Shown here: one piece after another, positions 8,060-16,656 of the stretch
Layout of the letters: each line of letters starts with the position of its first letter
Position numbering within the stretch: position 1 is the stretch's first letter
Assembly: GCA_004292785.1 (NCBI GenBank)
Contig: RDXG01000206.1
Location: forward strand, 1-32,947
Reading direction: 5' to 3'
Source: Bacteroidota bacterium
GTDB taxonomy: Bacteria; Bacteroidota; Bacteroidia; Cytophagales; Thermoflexibacteraceae
Length of the DNA stretch: 32,947 bases
Notes under the pieces: generated by a model
What the model was told of the DNA's origin: nothing
The model's database searches: none
The model's input: only the letters and a program-made list of their open reading frames with translations
Position numbers and translations under genes: made by a program

Positions 8060-8092
8060 AAAAATATCATTTTTTAGAGAAATGGTATTTCT
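8060..8092. repeat. 33-nt nested palindrome, copy A (intergenic, degenerate left arm)
   Basis: The 33 nt align without gaps to the other copies. The right unit AGAAAT-GGT-ATTTCT is intact. The left unit has drifted (AAAAAT-ATC-ATTTTT). It begins 2 nt after the amidase stop codon and is followed by CTGAACA, as in copy B. It could also act as the amidase terminator. Confidence 0.75.
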
Positions 8093-8107
8093 GAACAATT
8101 TTTTTGC

Positions 8108-8188
8108 TTTCTCAAAACCAAGAAGCAACAGGGTTTTGAGAAACCCTTGTGGCAGGTTTGAGAACCTGTCACCACATAAAAATTATCC
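8108..8188. repeat. Cluster of two further intergenic inverted repeats
   Basis: The first is a perfect 12-bp inverted repeat TTTCTCAAAACC (8108-8119) / GGTTTTGAGAAA (8132-8143). It is followed by a second structure, TGTGG-CAGGTT-TGAG-AACCTG...CCACA (about 8149-8176). The composition differs from the surrounding AT-rich DNA. It looks like a dispersed repeat, but no second copy lies in this window. Confidence 0.55.
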
Positions 8189-8255
8189 GATGGTTTTTTG
8201 AGAAAGTATTTGTCAGTTAGGAAAATTTCAATTATGTTCGCAAAAAAATAAAATT

Positions 8256-8879
8256 ATGCTAATAACTAAGGAAGATTTTTTTGTTTTGAACAAATAACTT
8301 GAAAGTCAAAGTAGGCATTTGGCTTTGGAATATTATCAAGGAAAAATTATTCCTAAAACCGATTCTGAACCTTTATTTGTCCTTGATTTAGCAGTTATCA
8401 AACAACATCTTCATCAAATTGCGCTTATGACTTCCAAAAAACATAGCAAAATTAGTACAGAATTGATCGGAGTTTTTAATAATTTTACCCAAGAAAACGA
8501 AAATTACGAAGTTTTTGATAGTAATTTGATGGTATTTTTGGAGGCTTTGGAAAGTTATGTTTATCCTGATATGACGGTGGCGCACAGTCAAAACCAAATT
8601 TTTGTTGGCGAAATGTTGAAAAATCCTTTGATGGTGGCGGAAGTTTTGTCGGATAGCACAGAAAAAAAAGATCGAACTCTCAAAAAAGATGCTTATTTGG
8701 CTTGCGATTCTTTGCAAGATTATTTGATGATCGAACAAAATTTTTTGCAAGTAATTCATTATTTCAGACTCGAAAACGTTTGGCAATCAAGCACTTACCA
8801 ATCTATTGACGATCAAATTATTTTTGCAGGTATTCCTTTTGTTTTAGATTTGAAAAAGATTTATAGAAGAGTTTTATAG
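8256..8879 (+). pseudogene. Uma2-family putative endonuclease, disrupted by an in-frame TAA
   Basis: The ORF track starts at TTG 8319, but the same frame continues upstream to ATG 8256 (MLITKEDFFVLNK) and is broken only by TAA at 8295-8297. The sequence on both sides (KEDFFVLNK / LESQSRHLALEYYQGKIIP) reads as one normal Uma2 N-terminus, so a single CAA-to-TAA change would explain it. The rest carries Uma2 marks: EYYQGK, SYVYPDMTV and VAEVLSDSTEKKDR, with the later SLQDYLMIEQ. Uma2 proteins are PD-(D/E)XK-fold proteins of uncertain role, common in Cytophagales and cyanobacteria. Translation could restart at TTG 8319 or a later ATG, but the product would lack the N-terminal helix. Palindrome copies A and B lie on either side. 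Confidence 0.75.
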
Positions 8880-8880
8880 T

Positions 8881-8913
8881 AGAAATACCATTTCTTAGAG
8901 AAATAGTATTTCT
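8881..8913. repeat. 33-nt nested palindrome, copy B (intergenic)
   Basis: AGAAAT-ACC-ATTTCT, TAG, AGAAAT-AGT-ATTTCT. There is one mismatch between the arms. It starts 1 nt after the Uma2 pseudogene stop and ends 17 nt before the pruA stop, so it may also terminate transcription from both sides. Confidence 0.85.
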
Positions 8914-8930
8914 GAACATTATTTTTTTGA

Positions 8931-10559
8931 TTATTCCGCATCTAAAAACGGATAACGATAATCCACCGCAGGCACAAAAGTTTCTTTGATAGAACGAGGC
9001 GAAACCCAACGCAACAAATTTAAAGCAGAACCCGCTTTGTCGTTTGTGCCAGATGCCCTTGCCCCACCAAAAGGCTGTTGCCCAACCACTGCCCCCGTAG
9101 GTTTGTCGTTGATGTAAAAATTGCCCGCCGCATTTTCTAATTTCCTAGAAGCCGACTCAATGACATAACGATCTTGCGCAAAAAATGCTCCTGTCAAGGC
9201 ATAAGGCGAAGTTTGATCTACCAAAGTTAAAGTTTCTTCAAAACGGGCATCTTGATAAACATAAATTGTCAAAACGGGTCCAAAAATTTCTTCACACATG
9301 GTCAAATATTGGCTGTCTTCGGCTCTGATGATGGTTGGTTCTACAAAATAGCCTACAGATTTGTCATAATTTCCGCCTGCCACAATTTCTACGCCATCTT
9401 TTTTTACTCTGTCAATATATTTTGCAATGTTGTCAAAAGATTTTTCATCAATTACGGCATTGACAAAATTCCTAAAATCTTCAACTTTGCCCATTTTAAT
9501 TTCTTTCAAATCGGCAAGCATATAATTTTTAACTTCTTCCCACATACTCGCAGGAATATAAGCACGCGAAGCCGCAGAACATTTTTGTCCTTGATACTCA
9601 AAAGCCCCACGAACCAAAGCCGTAGCCAATGCTTTTCTGTCTGCCGAAGGGTGCGCCATCACAAAATCTTTTCCGCCTGTTTCGCCTACAATTCTAGGGA
9701 AACTTTTGTATTTGGCAATGTTATTTCCGATGGTTTTCCAAATGTGTTGAAAAACTCCTGTACTTCCTGTAAAATGGATTCCTGCAAAATCTGCATGATC
9801 CAAAACAATTTTGCCTGTTTCTACGCCTTCTGTATAAATCAAATTGATCACTCCTGCGGGCAAACCTGCCTCTATAAACACTTCCATCAACACATTTGCG
9901 GAATAAATTTGCGAAAAAGCGGGTTTCCAAACCACCACATTGCCCATCATGGCAGGTGAAGTTGGCAAATTTCCTGCGATTGCCGTAAAATTGAAAGGAG
10001 TCAAGGCATAAACAAAACCTTCGAGAGGGCGTTGTTCTGATCTGTTCCAAATTCCTGCGCTAGAAATGGGTTGTTGCGAATAAATATCGGTCATAAATTG
10101 GACATTGAAACGCAAAAAATCTATAAATTCGCAAGACGAATCAATTTCGGCTTGATAGGCGTTTTTGGATTGTGCGAGCATGGTTGCTGCATTGATTTTT
10201 GCGCGATATTTGGTAGCCAACAAATCTGCGGCTTTCAAAAAAATAGCTGCTCTGTGTTCCCAAGCCATATTTTTCCAATCTTCTTTGGCGTTGAGTGCCG
10301 CTTGAATGGCTTGTTGAACGTGAGTAGAGTCGCCTTGTGAAAAATAACCGATCACGTGTTGGTGGTCGTGAGGAGGAGCAATTTTTACTTTATTTTCTGT
10401 AAAAACTTTTTCTCCGCCAATGTACATCGGCACATCAATCACTTCTGAACGCATTTTGGCAAGCATTTCTTTGAGTGCATGGCGTTCTGGACTGCCCACA
10501 GCGTACATTTTGACAGGCTCATTGATTGGAGTAGGAACTTTAAAATTTCCGAAAGTCAT
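8931..10559 (-). CDS. pruA: 1-pyrroline-5-carboxylate (glutamate gamma-semialdehyde) dehydrogenase
   Basis: This 542-aa aldehyde dehydrogenase oxidises glutamate gamma-semialdehyde to glutamate with NAD, the second step of proline breakdown. It has the family N-terminus (NEPVKMYAVGSPERHAL), the NAD-binding segment, the catalytic Glu in VGETGGKD, the catalytic Cys in GQKCSAASR, and the C-terminal QQPFGGARASGTNDKAG. Length is that of the stand-alone Bacteroidota form, without the fused proline dehydrogenase. The ATG at 10559 gives the conserved start MTFGNF; the extension to 10631 crosses the promoter. No proline dehydrogenase gene is adjacent. This core gene is set between accessory genes, with palindrome copies on both sides. 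Confidence 0.95.
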   Translation of the reverse strand: MTFGNFKVPTPINEPVKMYAVGSPERHALKEMLAKMRSEVIDVPMYIGGEKVFTENKVKIAPPHDHQHVIGYFSQGDSTHVQQAIQAALNAKEDWKNMAWEHRAAIFLKAADLLATKYRAKINAATMLAQSKNAYQAEIDSSCEFIDFLRFNVQFMTDIYSQQPISSAGIWNRSEQRPLEGFVYALTPFNFTAIAGNLPTSPAMMGNVVVWKPAFSQIYSANVLMEVFIEAGLPAGVINLIYTEGVETGKIVLDHADFAGIHFTGSTGVFQHIWKTIGNNIAKYKSFPRIVGETGGKDFVMAHPSADRKALATALVRGAFEYQGQKCSAASRAYIPASMWEEVKNYMLADLKEIKMGKVEDFRNFVNAVIDEKSFDNIAKYIDRVKKDGVEIVAGGNYDKSVGYFVEPTIIRAEDSQYLTMCEEIFGPVLTIYVYQDARFEETLTLVDQTSPYALTGAFFAQDRYVIESASRKLENAAGNFYINDKPTGAVVGQQPFGGARASGTNDKAGSALNLLRWVSPRSIKETFVPAVDYRYPFLDAE

Positions 10560-10603
10560 GGTTTTGGTGTTTATTTTAGAATTATGTAAAATTTGAAATT
10601 TCG

Positions 10604-10611
10604 CAAAGATA
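10604..10611 (-). promoter_or_regulatory. pruA promoter -7 box
   Basis: TATCTTTG on the minus strand, 44 nt upstream of the pruA ATG, with a TTTG about 17 nt farther upstream. It supports the start at 10559 over the track start at 10631. Confidence 0.65.
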
Positions 10612-10666
10612 GGAAAAATTAGTATAAACAAAATATTTTTCTTTACTTTTGAATGATTAGTTTTTT

Positions 10667-10699
10667 AGAAATGCCATTTCTTTAAAAAATGGTATTTCT
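10667..10699. repeat. 33-nt nested palindrome, copy C (intergenic)
   Basis: AGAAAT-GCC-ATTTCT, TTA, AAAAAT-GGT-ATTTCT, 33 nt long. It lies between the divergent pruA and type ISP genes, upstream of both promoters. The ATG at 10689 used by the ORF track for the type ISP gene falls inside the repeat. Confidence 0.85.
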
Positions 10700-10725
10700 G
10701 ACTCAAAAATTAAAGATTCAAATTA

Positions 10726-10756
10726 TTTGCGCAAAATGTTTTTTATTTTACCTTAG
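10726..10756 (+). promoter_or_regulatory. Putative promoter of the type ISP gene
   Basis: TTTG (10726-10729), exactly 19 nt, then TACCTTAG (10749-10756), one base off TAnnTTTG. The ATG at 10779 lies 22 nt downstream, which favours it over the track start at 10689. Confidence 0.6.
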
Positions 10757-10778
10757 CATTTCAAAATCATCAAAAAAT

Positions 10779-13700
10779 ATGACACTCAACGCAATACTTA
10801 CCAAATATAGAAAAGAAGCCTTAAACGAAAGAAATAAAGGCGATAAGTTTGAAAAATTGATGCAATCTTATTTGAAAACCGATCCTTTGTATGCAAACAA
10901 ATTTAAAGATGTTTGGATGTGGAACGAGTTTCCCGCAAAAAATGACTTGGGAAGTATAGATACGGGCATAGATTTGGTCGGACTTACGCATGAAGGCGAT
11001 TATTGGGCGGTACAGTGTAAATTTTTTGGGCAAGATGCTGAAATACATAAACCCGACGTAGATTCGTTTTTGGCTACTTCCAGTCGAAGATTTAGGAACG
11101 AACAACAGGAGGAAGTCGGATTTGCCCATCGTTTGTGGATTGCTACAACCAATCATTGGGGCAAAAATGCGGAAGAGGCGATTCAACAGCAAAACCCACC
11201 TGTAAGCAAAATTAGTTTGCATAACCTCAAAGAAGCCCCGATTTCTTGGGAAAAATTGGATAAAGGCATAGTTGGCGATCAGGCAATTATTTCAAAAAAA
11301 ACAATACGCCCACATCAGCAAAACGCATTAGAAAATACCCACAAACACTTCCAAACAGAAAACAGAGGCAAATTGATCATGGCTTGCGGAACAGGAAAAA
11401 CATTTACTTCCCTTAGAATAGCAGAACATGAAACAAATAATAAAGGCTTAATTTTGTTTTTAGTGCCTTCTATTGCCTTGTTAGGACAAAGTTTGAGAGA
11501 ATGGACTGCCGAAGCCATCGAACCAATACAAGCAATTTGTATTTGTTCAGATGCGCAAGTGAGTGCTAAAAAAAGTAAAAACGAGGACTCTACAGATGGA
11601 TTTACCATCACCGATCTTGCCCTGCCCGCTTCTACTGATGTCGAAAAAATAATCAAACAATTTGAAAGCATAAGAAAAAAAACAAAAAAAGGAATGACCG
11701 TTGTTTTTTCTACTTATCAATCTATTCAGGTTATTGCCAATGCGCAGGAAAAACTGTTAAACAAAAGATATGAAGACGGTTTTGGAATTTTTGATCTGGT
11801 AATTTGCGACGAAGCACACAGAACCACAGGAATTACTTTGGCAGGAGAAGACTCTTCGCATTTTGTAAAAATACATGACAACAATTTTATCAAAGCAAAA
11901 AAACGTATCTATATGACTGCCACGCCCAAAATTTATTTAGAAAACGCCAAAAATAAGGCAGATAAATATGAGGCATTGCTTTGTTCGATGGACGACGAAA
12001 AATTGTACGGAACGCAAATCTATAGAATTGGTTTTGGAGAAGCAGTAGAACAAGGACTCCTCACCGATTACAAAGTATTGATTCTGGCACTTAACGAAGA
12101 GCAAATTTCAAAAGCCATTCAAGACATGGTTACAGACAAAGACAACGAAATTAACATCGATGATGCCTCCATGTTGTCTGGTTGCATAAAAGCACTTTCC
12201 AAACAAGTCATTGACAATTCTTTGAAAGATAGCGATCCTGAACCCATGCACAGAGCTGTAGCTTTTTGTAGTAAAATTGTTGATTCTAAAAAAATAACCA
12301 ATGCTTTTAATAATTTGAAAGGAAGTTATTATCAAAAACTTTCTCCTGAAGAACAAGAAAAAACAGTCATTGTTTCTTCGGATCATGTGGATGGCACTAT
12401 GTCCTCGAATACAAGAGAAGAAAAATTGAGTTGGCTAAAAGAAGACACAGCAAACAAAAACGAATGTAGAATTTTGACCAACGCCCGATGTTTGAGTGAA
12501 GGAGTAGATGTACCCGCACTCGATGCCGTAATTTTTATGTCAGCACGCGATTCGCAGGTAGATGTCGTGCAATCGGTGGGCAGAGTGATGCGAAAAGCAC
12601 CAAACAAAAAATATGGCTACATTATCATTCCTGTATTGTTTCCTTCTAATACCGTTGCACACCAAGCAATGGACGACAATAAAAAATATAAAGTAGTCTG
12701 GACTGTTTTGAACGCTTTGCGCGCACACGACGAAAGGTTTGATGCCGAAATTAACAAAATTGAACTCAACAGAAAAAAGCCCGATAACATTATCGTTACC
12801 ACAGTTAAAACCGAATCGGAAGAAGGAACTACGGCAAGTTCAGAAGTACAAAAAGCCATCGACGCACAAATGGCTTTACAATTTAAAGAATTACAAGGAG
12901 CTATTTATGCCAAAATTGTAGAAAAAGTAGGAACAAAAGAATATTGGGAAAAATGGGCGAAAGATGTAGCACGCATTGCAGAACAATACATCACAAGAAT
13001 ACGAAAATTGATCAATTCGCAAGAATCGCATAGAAAAGATTTTGCGGATTTTTTGGCAGGATTACAAAACAACATCAACCCTGCCGTATCAGAGACGGAA
13101 GCCATAGAAATGCTTGCACAACATTTGATCACCAAACCAATATTTGATGCACTTTTTAAAGGATATTCTTTTGTCAAAAACAATCCTGTATCCATTGCCA
13201 TGCAAAAAATGGTCGACATTTTGGAAGAACATTCCTTAGAAAAAGAAACAGAAGTTTTGACAAAATTCTACGAATCTGTCAAAAGAAAAGTTGCAGACAT
13301 TGACAATGCAGAAGGAAAACAGAAAATTATTGTAGAACTTTACGATAAATTTTTTAAAACCGCTTTTCCTAAAATGGTAGAAAAACTCGGAATTGTTTAT
13401 ACTCCCATCGAAGTCGTGGATTTTATCATTCATTCGGTGGAGGCAGTTTTGAACAAAGAATTTGACCGCAGTATTTCTGACGAAAACATACATATTTTAG
13501 ACCCATTCACAGGCACAGGAACGTTTATGACCAGATTGTTGCAAAGCAAACTCATCAAAAAACAAGATTTGCAACGAAAATATACCCAAGAACTTCACGC
13601 CAACGAAATTGTATTGCTTGCCTATTACATTGCCGCCATCAACATAGAAAATGCTTTTTTTGATTTGCAAGAACCAAAAAACGACTATATGCCATTTTCT

Positions 13701-15623
13701 GGAATGGTTTTGACCGATACTTTTCAATTAGGCGAATCGGAGGCTAGCCAGCAGGCGTTTTTGGATATGTTCCCGCAAAATTCCGAACGAGTGGAAGCAC
13801 AACGAAAAGCACCTTTGCGAGTAATTATTGGAAACCCACCCTATTCGGTAGGACAAAAATCTGCAAACGACAACGCACAAAATCAAGAATACAAGGCTTT
13901 AAACAGAAGAATAGCAGAAACTTATGCACAAAATAGCCAAGCTACTTCCTTAAAAGCTTTATACGATTCTTACATTAAGGCTTTTCGATGGGCATCAGAC
14001 CGTTTGGAAAAAGAGCATGGCGGAATCATTGCTTTTATTACCAATGCAGGTTGGTTAGAAAGTAATGGAATGGATAGTTTTCGTAAATGCCTTGAAAAAG
14101 AATTTTCTAGCATTTATGTTTTTAATTTGAGAGGAGCAATTCGGGGGCTTTCGGGCATCAATGCCAAAAAAGAGGGGCAGAATGTTTTTGATATTATGAC
14201 AGGAGTCGCCATTATTTTTTTGGTAAAAAATCCGAATTTAGAAATACAAAAGGCTGATATTCAGTATTTTGATATTGGTAATTATCTGAATAAAAAACAA
14301 AAATTGGAAACTATCCAAAAATTACATTCTGTTCAAAACATTAGTTGGCAAAAACTAGAACCCAACGAACAAGGCGATTGGATTGCACAAAGAAATGAAG
14401 GCTTTATGGATTTGTTACCTTTAGCGTCTGAAAAAAAGTATGATACAAAGAGTAAATCATTTTTTTTAACTTATTCCTTAGGACTTGCTACAGGACGTGA
14501 TGCTTGGGTATATAATTCCTCAAAAATGGAATTAGAAAAAAATATGCAAAAAACCATTCTATTTTTTAATCAACAATCCAATAATTTTGAAAAAGCTAAA
14601 AAAGAAAAACCTGCTTTAAAAATTGATGATTTTATTGATACTGATCCTACTAAAATTAGTTGGAATAGGAATTTTAAAGATGATTTAGAAAAATATAAAA
14701 TATTTTCTTACCAAAAAGAGGCTTTGGTAACAGGATTTTATCGACCTTTTTGTAAGCAACATCTTTATTTTGATAAAGACTTAAACGCAATGCTTTATCA
14801 AAACAAAAAATTATTTCCTAAGTCAAATTTGGAAAATAAAGTAATTTGTGTTTCTTGTGTGGGTTCAAGTAAAGGTTTGTCAGTGATTATGTCAAATTCT
14901 ATTGTTGATCTACATTTTAACGGAGATACGCAATGTTTTCCTTTATATTATTATGAGGAAATTATTAGAGAACAAAGAACGCTTTATACGCAAAGCGAAA
15001 AGGAATTTGTACGCAGAGATGGCATTTCTAATTTTATATTGGAGCAGGCTCGCAGTCTTTATGGCAATTTGCAAAAAGAGGACATTTTTTATTATGTCTA
15101 TGGTTTTTTGCATAGTCCTTCCTATCGTGAAATGTACGCCAACGACCTAAAAAAGATGTTGCCTCGCCTGCCTTTGGTAGATTCGAGTTCGGATTTTTGG
15201 GCATTTAGCAAAGCTGGTCGTGCTTTGGCAGATTTGCATTTGAATTATGAAAAAATGCCTTCTGCTTTGGGCGTAGATGTGGTTTTTATAAACGAAAACA
15301 CAGCGAATTATGAAGTACAAAAGATGCGTTTTGGCAAAAACGGAAAAGAAATTGATAAATCTACGATTGAATACAATAGCCAAATAATGTTAAAAAACAT
15401 ACCTTTGGAAACCTATCAATATGTGGTAAATGGCAAATCTGCGGTTGAATGGCTGATGGAACGCTACCAAATCACTACTCACAAGGAAAGTTTGATCAAA
15501 AACGATCCAAATGATTGGTCGGCGGAGCTAGGAAACGAAAAATATATTTTAAACTTGCTTTTAAGTGTGATTCATGTAAGTTTGGAAACCTTAAAAATAG
15601 TGAAAAATTTGCCTGTAACATAG
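10779..15623 (+). CDS. Type ISP restriction-modification enzyme (nuclease-translocase-methyltransferase fusion)
   Basis: This 1614-aa single polypeptide resembles LlaGI/LlaBIII. Such enzymes methylate adenine in an asymmetric site and, on unmethylated DNA, translocate and cut. Domains in order: an Mrr-like PD-(D/E)XK nuclease (GIDLV with Asp65, then WAVQCK at 76-81); an SF2 helicase/translocase with Walker A CGTGKT (203-208), DEAH (344-347), TATP (380-383) and motif VI QSVGRVMRKA near 595; a helical coupler; an N6-adenine methyltransferase with YTPIEVVDFI, SAM motif DPFTGTGTF near 907 and catalytic NPPY near 1018; and a C-terminal target-recognition region from about 1150. All key motifs are intact. 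ATG 10779 was chosen over 10689, which lies inside repeat copy C. The stop codon overlaps copy D. No separate methylase or specificity gene is needed. Confidence 0.93.
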   Translation: MTLNAILTKYRKEALNERNKGDKFEKLMQSYLKTDPLYANKFKDVWMWNEFPAKNDLGSIDTGIDLVGLTHEGDYWAVQCKFFGQDAEIHKPDVDSFLATSSRRFRNEQQEEVGFAHRLWIATTNHWGKNAEEAIQQQNPPVSKISLHNLKEAPISWEKLDKGIVGDQAIISKKTIRPHQQNALENTHKHFQTENRGKLIMACGTGKTFTSLRIAEHETNNKGLILFLVPSIALLGQSLREWTAEAIEPIQAICICSDAQVSAKKSKNEDSTDGFTITDLALPASTDVEKIIKQFESIRKKTKKGMTVVFSTYQSIQVIANAQEKLLNKRYEDGFGIFDLVICDEAHRTTGITLAGEDSSHFVKIHDNNFIKAKKRIYMTATPKIYLENAKNKADKYEALLCSMDDEKLYGTQIYRIGFGEAVEQGLLTDYKVLILALNEEQISKAIQDMVTDKDNEINIDDASMLSGCIKALSKQVIDNSLKDSDPEPMHRAVAFCSKIVDSKKITNAFNNLKGSYYQKLSPEEQEKTVIVSSDHVDGTMSSNTREEKLSWLKEDTANKNECRILTNARCLSEGVDVPALDAVIFMSARDSQVDVVQSVGRVMRKAPNKKYGYIIIPVLFPSNTVAHQAMDDNKKYKVVWTVLNALRAHDERFDAEINKIELNRKKPDNIIVTTVKTESEEGTTASSEVQKAIDAQMALQFKELQGAIYAKIVEKVGTKEYWEKWAKDVARIAEQYITRIRKLINSQESHRKDFADFLAGLQNNINPAVSETEAIEMLAQHLITKPIFDALFKGYSFVKNNPVSIAMQKMVDILEEHSLEKETEVLTKFYESVKRKVADIDNAEGKQKIIVELYDKFFKTAFPKMVEKLGIVYTPIEVVDFIIHSVEAVLNKEFDRSISDENIHILDPFTGTGTFMTRLLQSKLIKKQDLQRKYTQELHANEIVLLAYYIAAINIENAFFDLQEPKNDYMPFSGMVLTDTFQLGESEASQQAFLDMFPQNSERVEAQRKAPLRVIIGNPPYSVGQKSANDNAQNQEYKALNRRIAETYAQNSQATSLKALYDSYIKAFRWASDRLEKEHGGIIAFITNAGWLESNGMDSFRKCLEKEFSSIYVFNLRGAIRGLSGINAKKEGQNVFDIMTGVAIIFLVKNPNLEIQKADIQYFDIGNYLNKKQKLETIQKLHSVQNISWQKLEPNEQGDWIAQRNEGFMDLLPLASEKKYDTKSKSFFLTYSLGLATGRDAWVYNSSKMELEKNMQKTILFFNQQSNNFEKAKKEKPALKIDDFIDTDPTKISWNRNFKDDLEKYKIFSYQKEALVTGFYRPFCKQHLYFDKDLNAMLYQNKKLFPKSNLENKVICVSCVGSSKGLSVIMSNSIVDLHFNGDTQCFPLYYYEEIIREQRTLYTQSEKEFVRRDGISNFILEQARSLYGNLQKEDIFYYVYGFLHSPSYREMYANDLKKMLPRLPLVDSSSDFWAFSKAGRALADLHLNYEKMPSALGVDVVFINENTANYEVQKMRFGKNGKEIDKSTIEYNSQIMLKNIPLETYQYVVNGKSAVEWLMERYQITTHKESLIKNDPNDWSAELGNEKYILNLLLSVIHVSLETLKIVKNLPVT

Positions 15624-15645
15624 AAATACCATTTCTTAAAGAAAA
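15622..15645. repeat. 33-nt palindrome, copy D (partial)
   Basis: The left unit AGAAAT-ACC-ATTTCT is intact, followed by TAA and AGAAAA. The rest of the right unit is lost. The first two bases (AG) are the last two bases of the TAG stop of the type ISP gene, so the repeat abuts or supplies the stop codon. Confidence 0.7.
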
Positions 15646-15663
15646 CTTTTAATTTTTAATCAC

Positions 15664-15909
15664 ATGAAAACAATATTGTTAAGCGGATTTTATATCAGCA
15701 ATTTTGAATGGTTTATGATTTTGCTCTTTATTTTTGGAGTATTTTCGGGATTTGTGGCATTGATTGCCTTTTTTATTCGGAAAACAGATTGGTATAAAAA
15801 TAGTACACACAAACATAAGTTTGCAATTTCTATTTTTATATCTTTTTTGCTAGTCATTTTGCTTGGATTTTTGTGGCTTTTGAAGATGGTTTTTTTGGCA
15901 AATATTTAA
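15664..15909 (+). CDS. Small two-helix membrane protein, unknown function
   Basis: This is an 81-aa ORF starting with ATG about 40 nt after the type ISP stop. Two hydrophobic segments (about residues 15-38, FMILLFIFGVFSGFVALIAFF, and 53-78, FAISIFISFLLVILLGFLWLL) are joined by a basic, His-containing loop (RKTDWYKNSTHKHK). That pattern is coding-like rather than random. I do not recognise the family. It may be read through from the type ISP gene, since no terminator was seen between them beyond the partial palindrome. A role in the restriction system is not shown. Confidence 0.55.
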   Translation: MKTILLSGFYISNFEWFMILLFIFGVFSGFVALIAFFIRKTDWYKNSTHKHKFAISIFISFLLVILLGFLWLLKMVFLANI

Positions 15910-16018
15910 TGTTATGCTGTTGAAACAAGAAAAAAATCCGTTTTTGGGATTATTTTTTTATAGCTTATTTTTATCAATAGGCTAAATTACTCAAAAAAAT
16001 AGCATATTTAAAAATAAA

Positions 16019-16045
16019 AACCTCTTTTTAAATAAGAGGCTTTTA
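16019..16045. terminator. Bidirectional terminator between convergent genes
   Basis: CCTCTT (16021-16026) pairs with AAGAGG (16034-16039) around a 7-nt loop. It is flanked by A-run and T-run, fitting both the membrane protein gene and the Rpn remnant. The 15910-16018 stretch before it shows nothing else. Confidence 0.65.
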
Positions 16046-16582
16046 TTTTTTTATGTCACGTAAACTTTCCACTTGTTCTTCTGTTAAATTTGTCAATTTA
16101 GAAATTAACTTGTTGTCAAATCCTTCAAAAATTGCATTTTTCGCAATTTCAATTTGTTTGCCTTCCACTGCTTCTTCTACCGCTGTCTCAATGGCACTTT
16201 TCATGCCCCAATATTGAATCAGGTTTTCCTCATAAATTGATTTTTGTTCGGCAGTCAAACCCGCCAATTCCGCAGTACCAAATGCTTTCTGAAAAATTGG
16301 CTCGTTCAAAATATTTGGAATGTGATCAAAACTTGCCAAATTTTTCAGAAAATAACACCATTTGTCAAATTTGGTTTTTAATTCATTTTCTTTCAATTTG
16401 AACAAGGGCATTTGCAAAAATTTGAAATGCAATTTGTCAAAAAATACATCTCCGTCTTGATCTTTAAGGGTTACATCAGGTAATAATTGGTTCAAAAAGT
16501 CAATTAAAAGGTCTTTGTTGCCCTCTTCGCCAAAAAGTTTTTTGAAACCAAAATCTGTGTATGGATTAATATATTTTGCCAT
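16043..16582 (-). pseudogene. Rpn-family PD-(D/E)XK protein with catalytic core apparently deleted
   Basis: The 179-aa product opens like a full Rpn/PDDEXK transposase-like protein (INPYTDFGFKKLFGEEGNKDLLIDFLNQLL). It then jumps within a few residues to the late part of the family (FDKLHFKFLQMPLFKLKENELKTKFDKWCYFLKNL). Full-length relatives are about 280-310 aa. The absent block normally holds the nuclease Asp and the E-x-Q/K motif (the VEMQ region). The reading frame is kept, so the deletion is clean and a short protein may still be made. The C-terminal helical part and the tail (KNAIFEGFDNKLISKLTNLTEEQVESL) are preserved. Catalytic activity is unlikely. It is marked as a pseudogene, but a functional short form cannot be excluded. 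Confidence 0.65.
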
Positions 16583-16656
16583 TTTTTTAGTTTTTTAGCA
16601 AGTTAAGAAGAATATTATAAATTTGAAAATAGATAATTCTAATAAATAAAAATTTT

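Noticed and set aside
8295-8297. Programmed readthrough or stop-codon recoding in the Uma2 gene
   Set aside because: All other genes here use TAA as a normal stop, and no recoding signal was seen. A point mutation is simpler.
9252-9959. 235-aa ORF antisense to pruA
   Set aside because: It is a shadow of a well-conserved dehydrogenase gene, with Asn/Phe/Cys-rich composition and no recognisable motif.
11660-11695. A-runs in the type ISP gene as phase-variable tracts
   Set aside because: Runs of seven or eight A are common in this AT-rich DNA and encode ordinary Lys codons; the frame is intact and no longer tract occurs.
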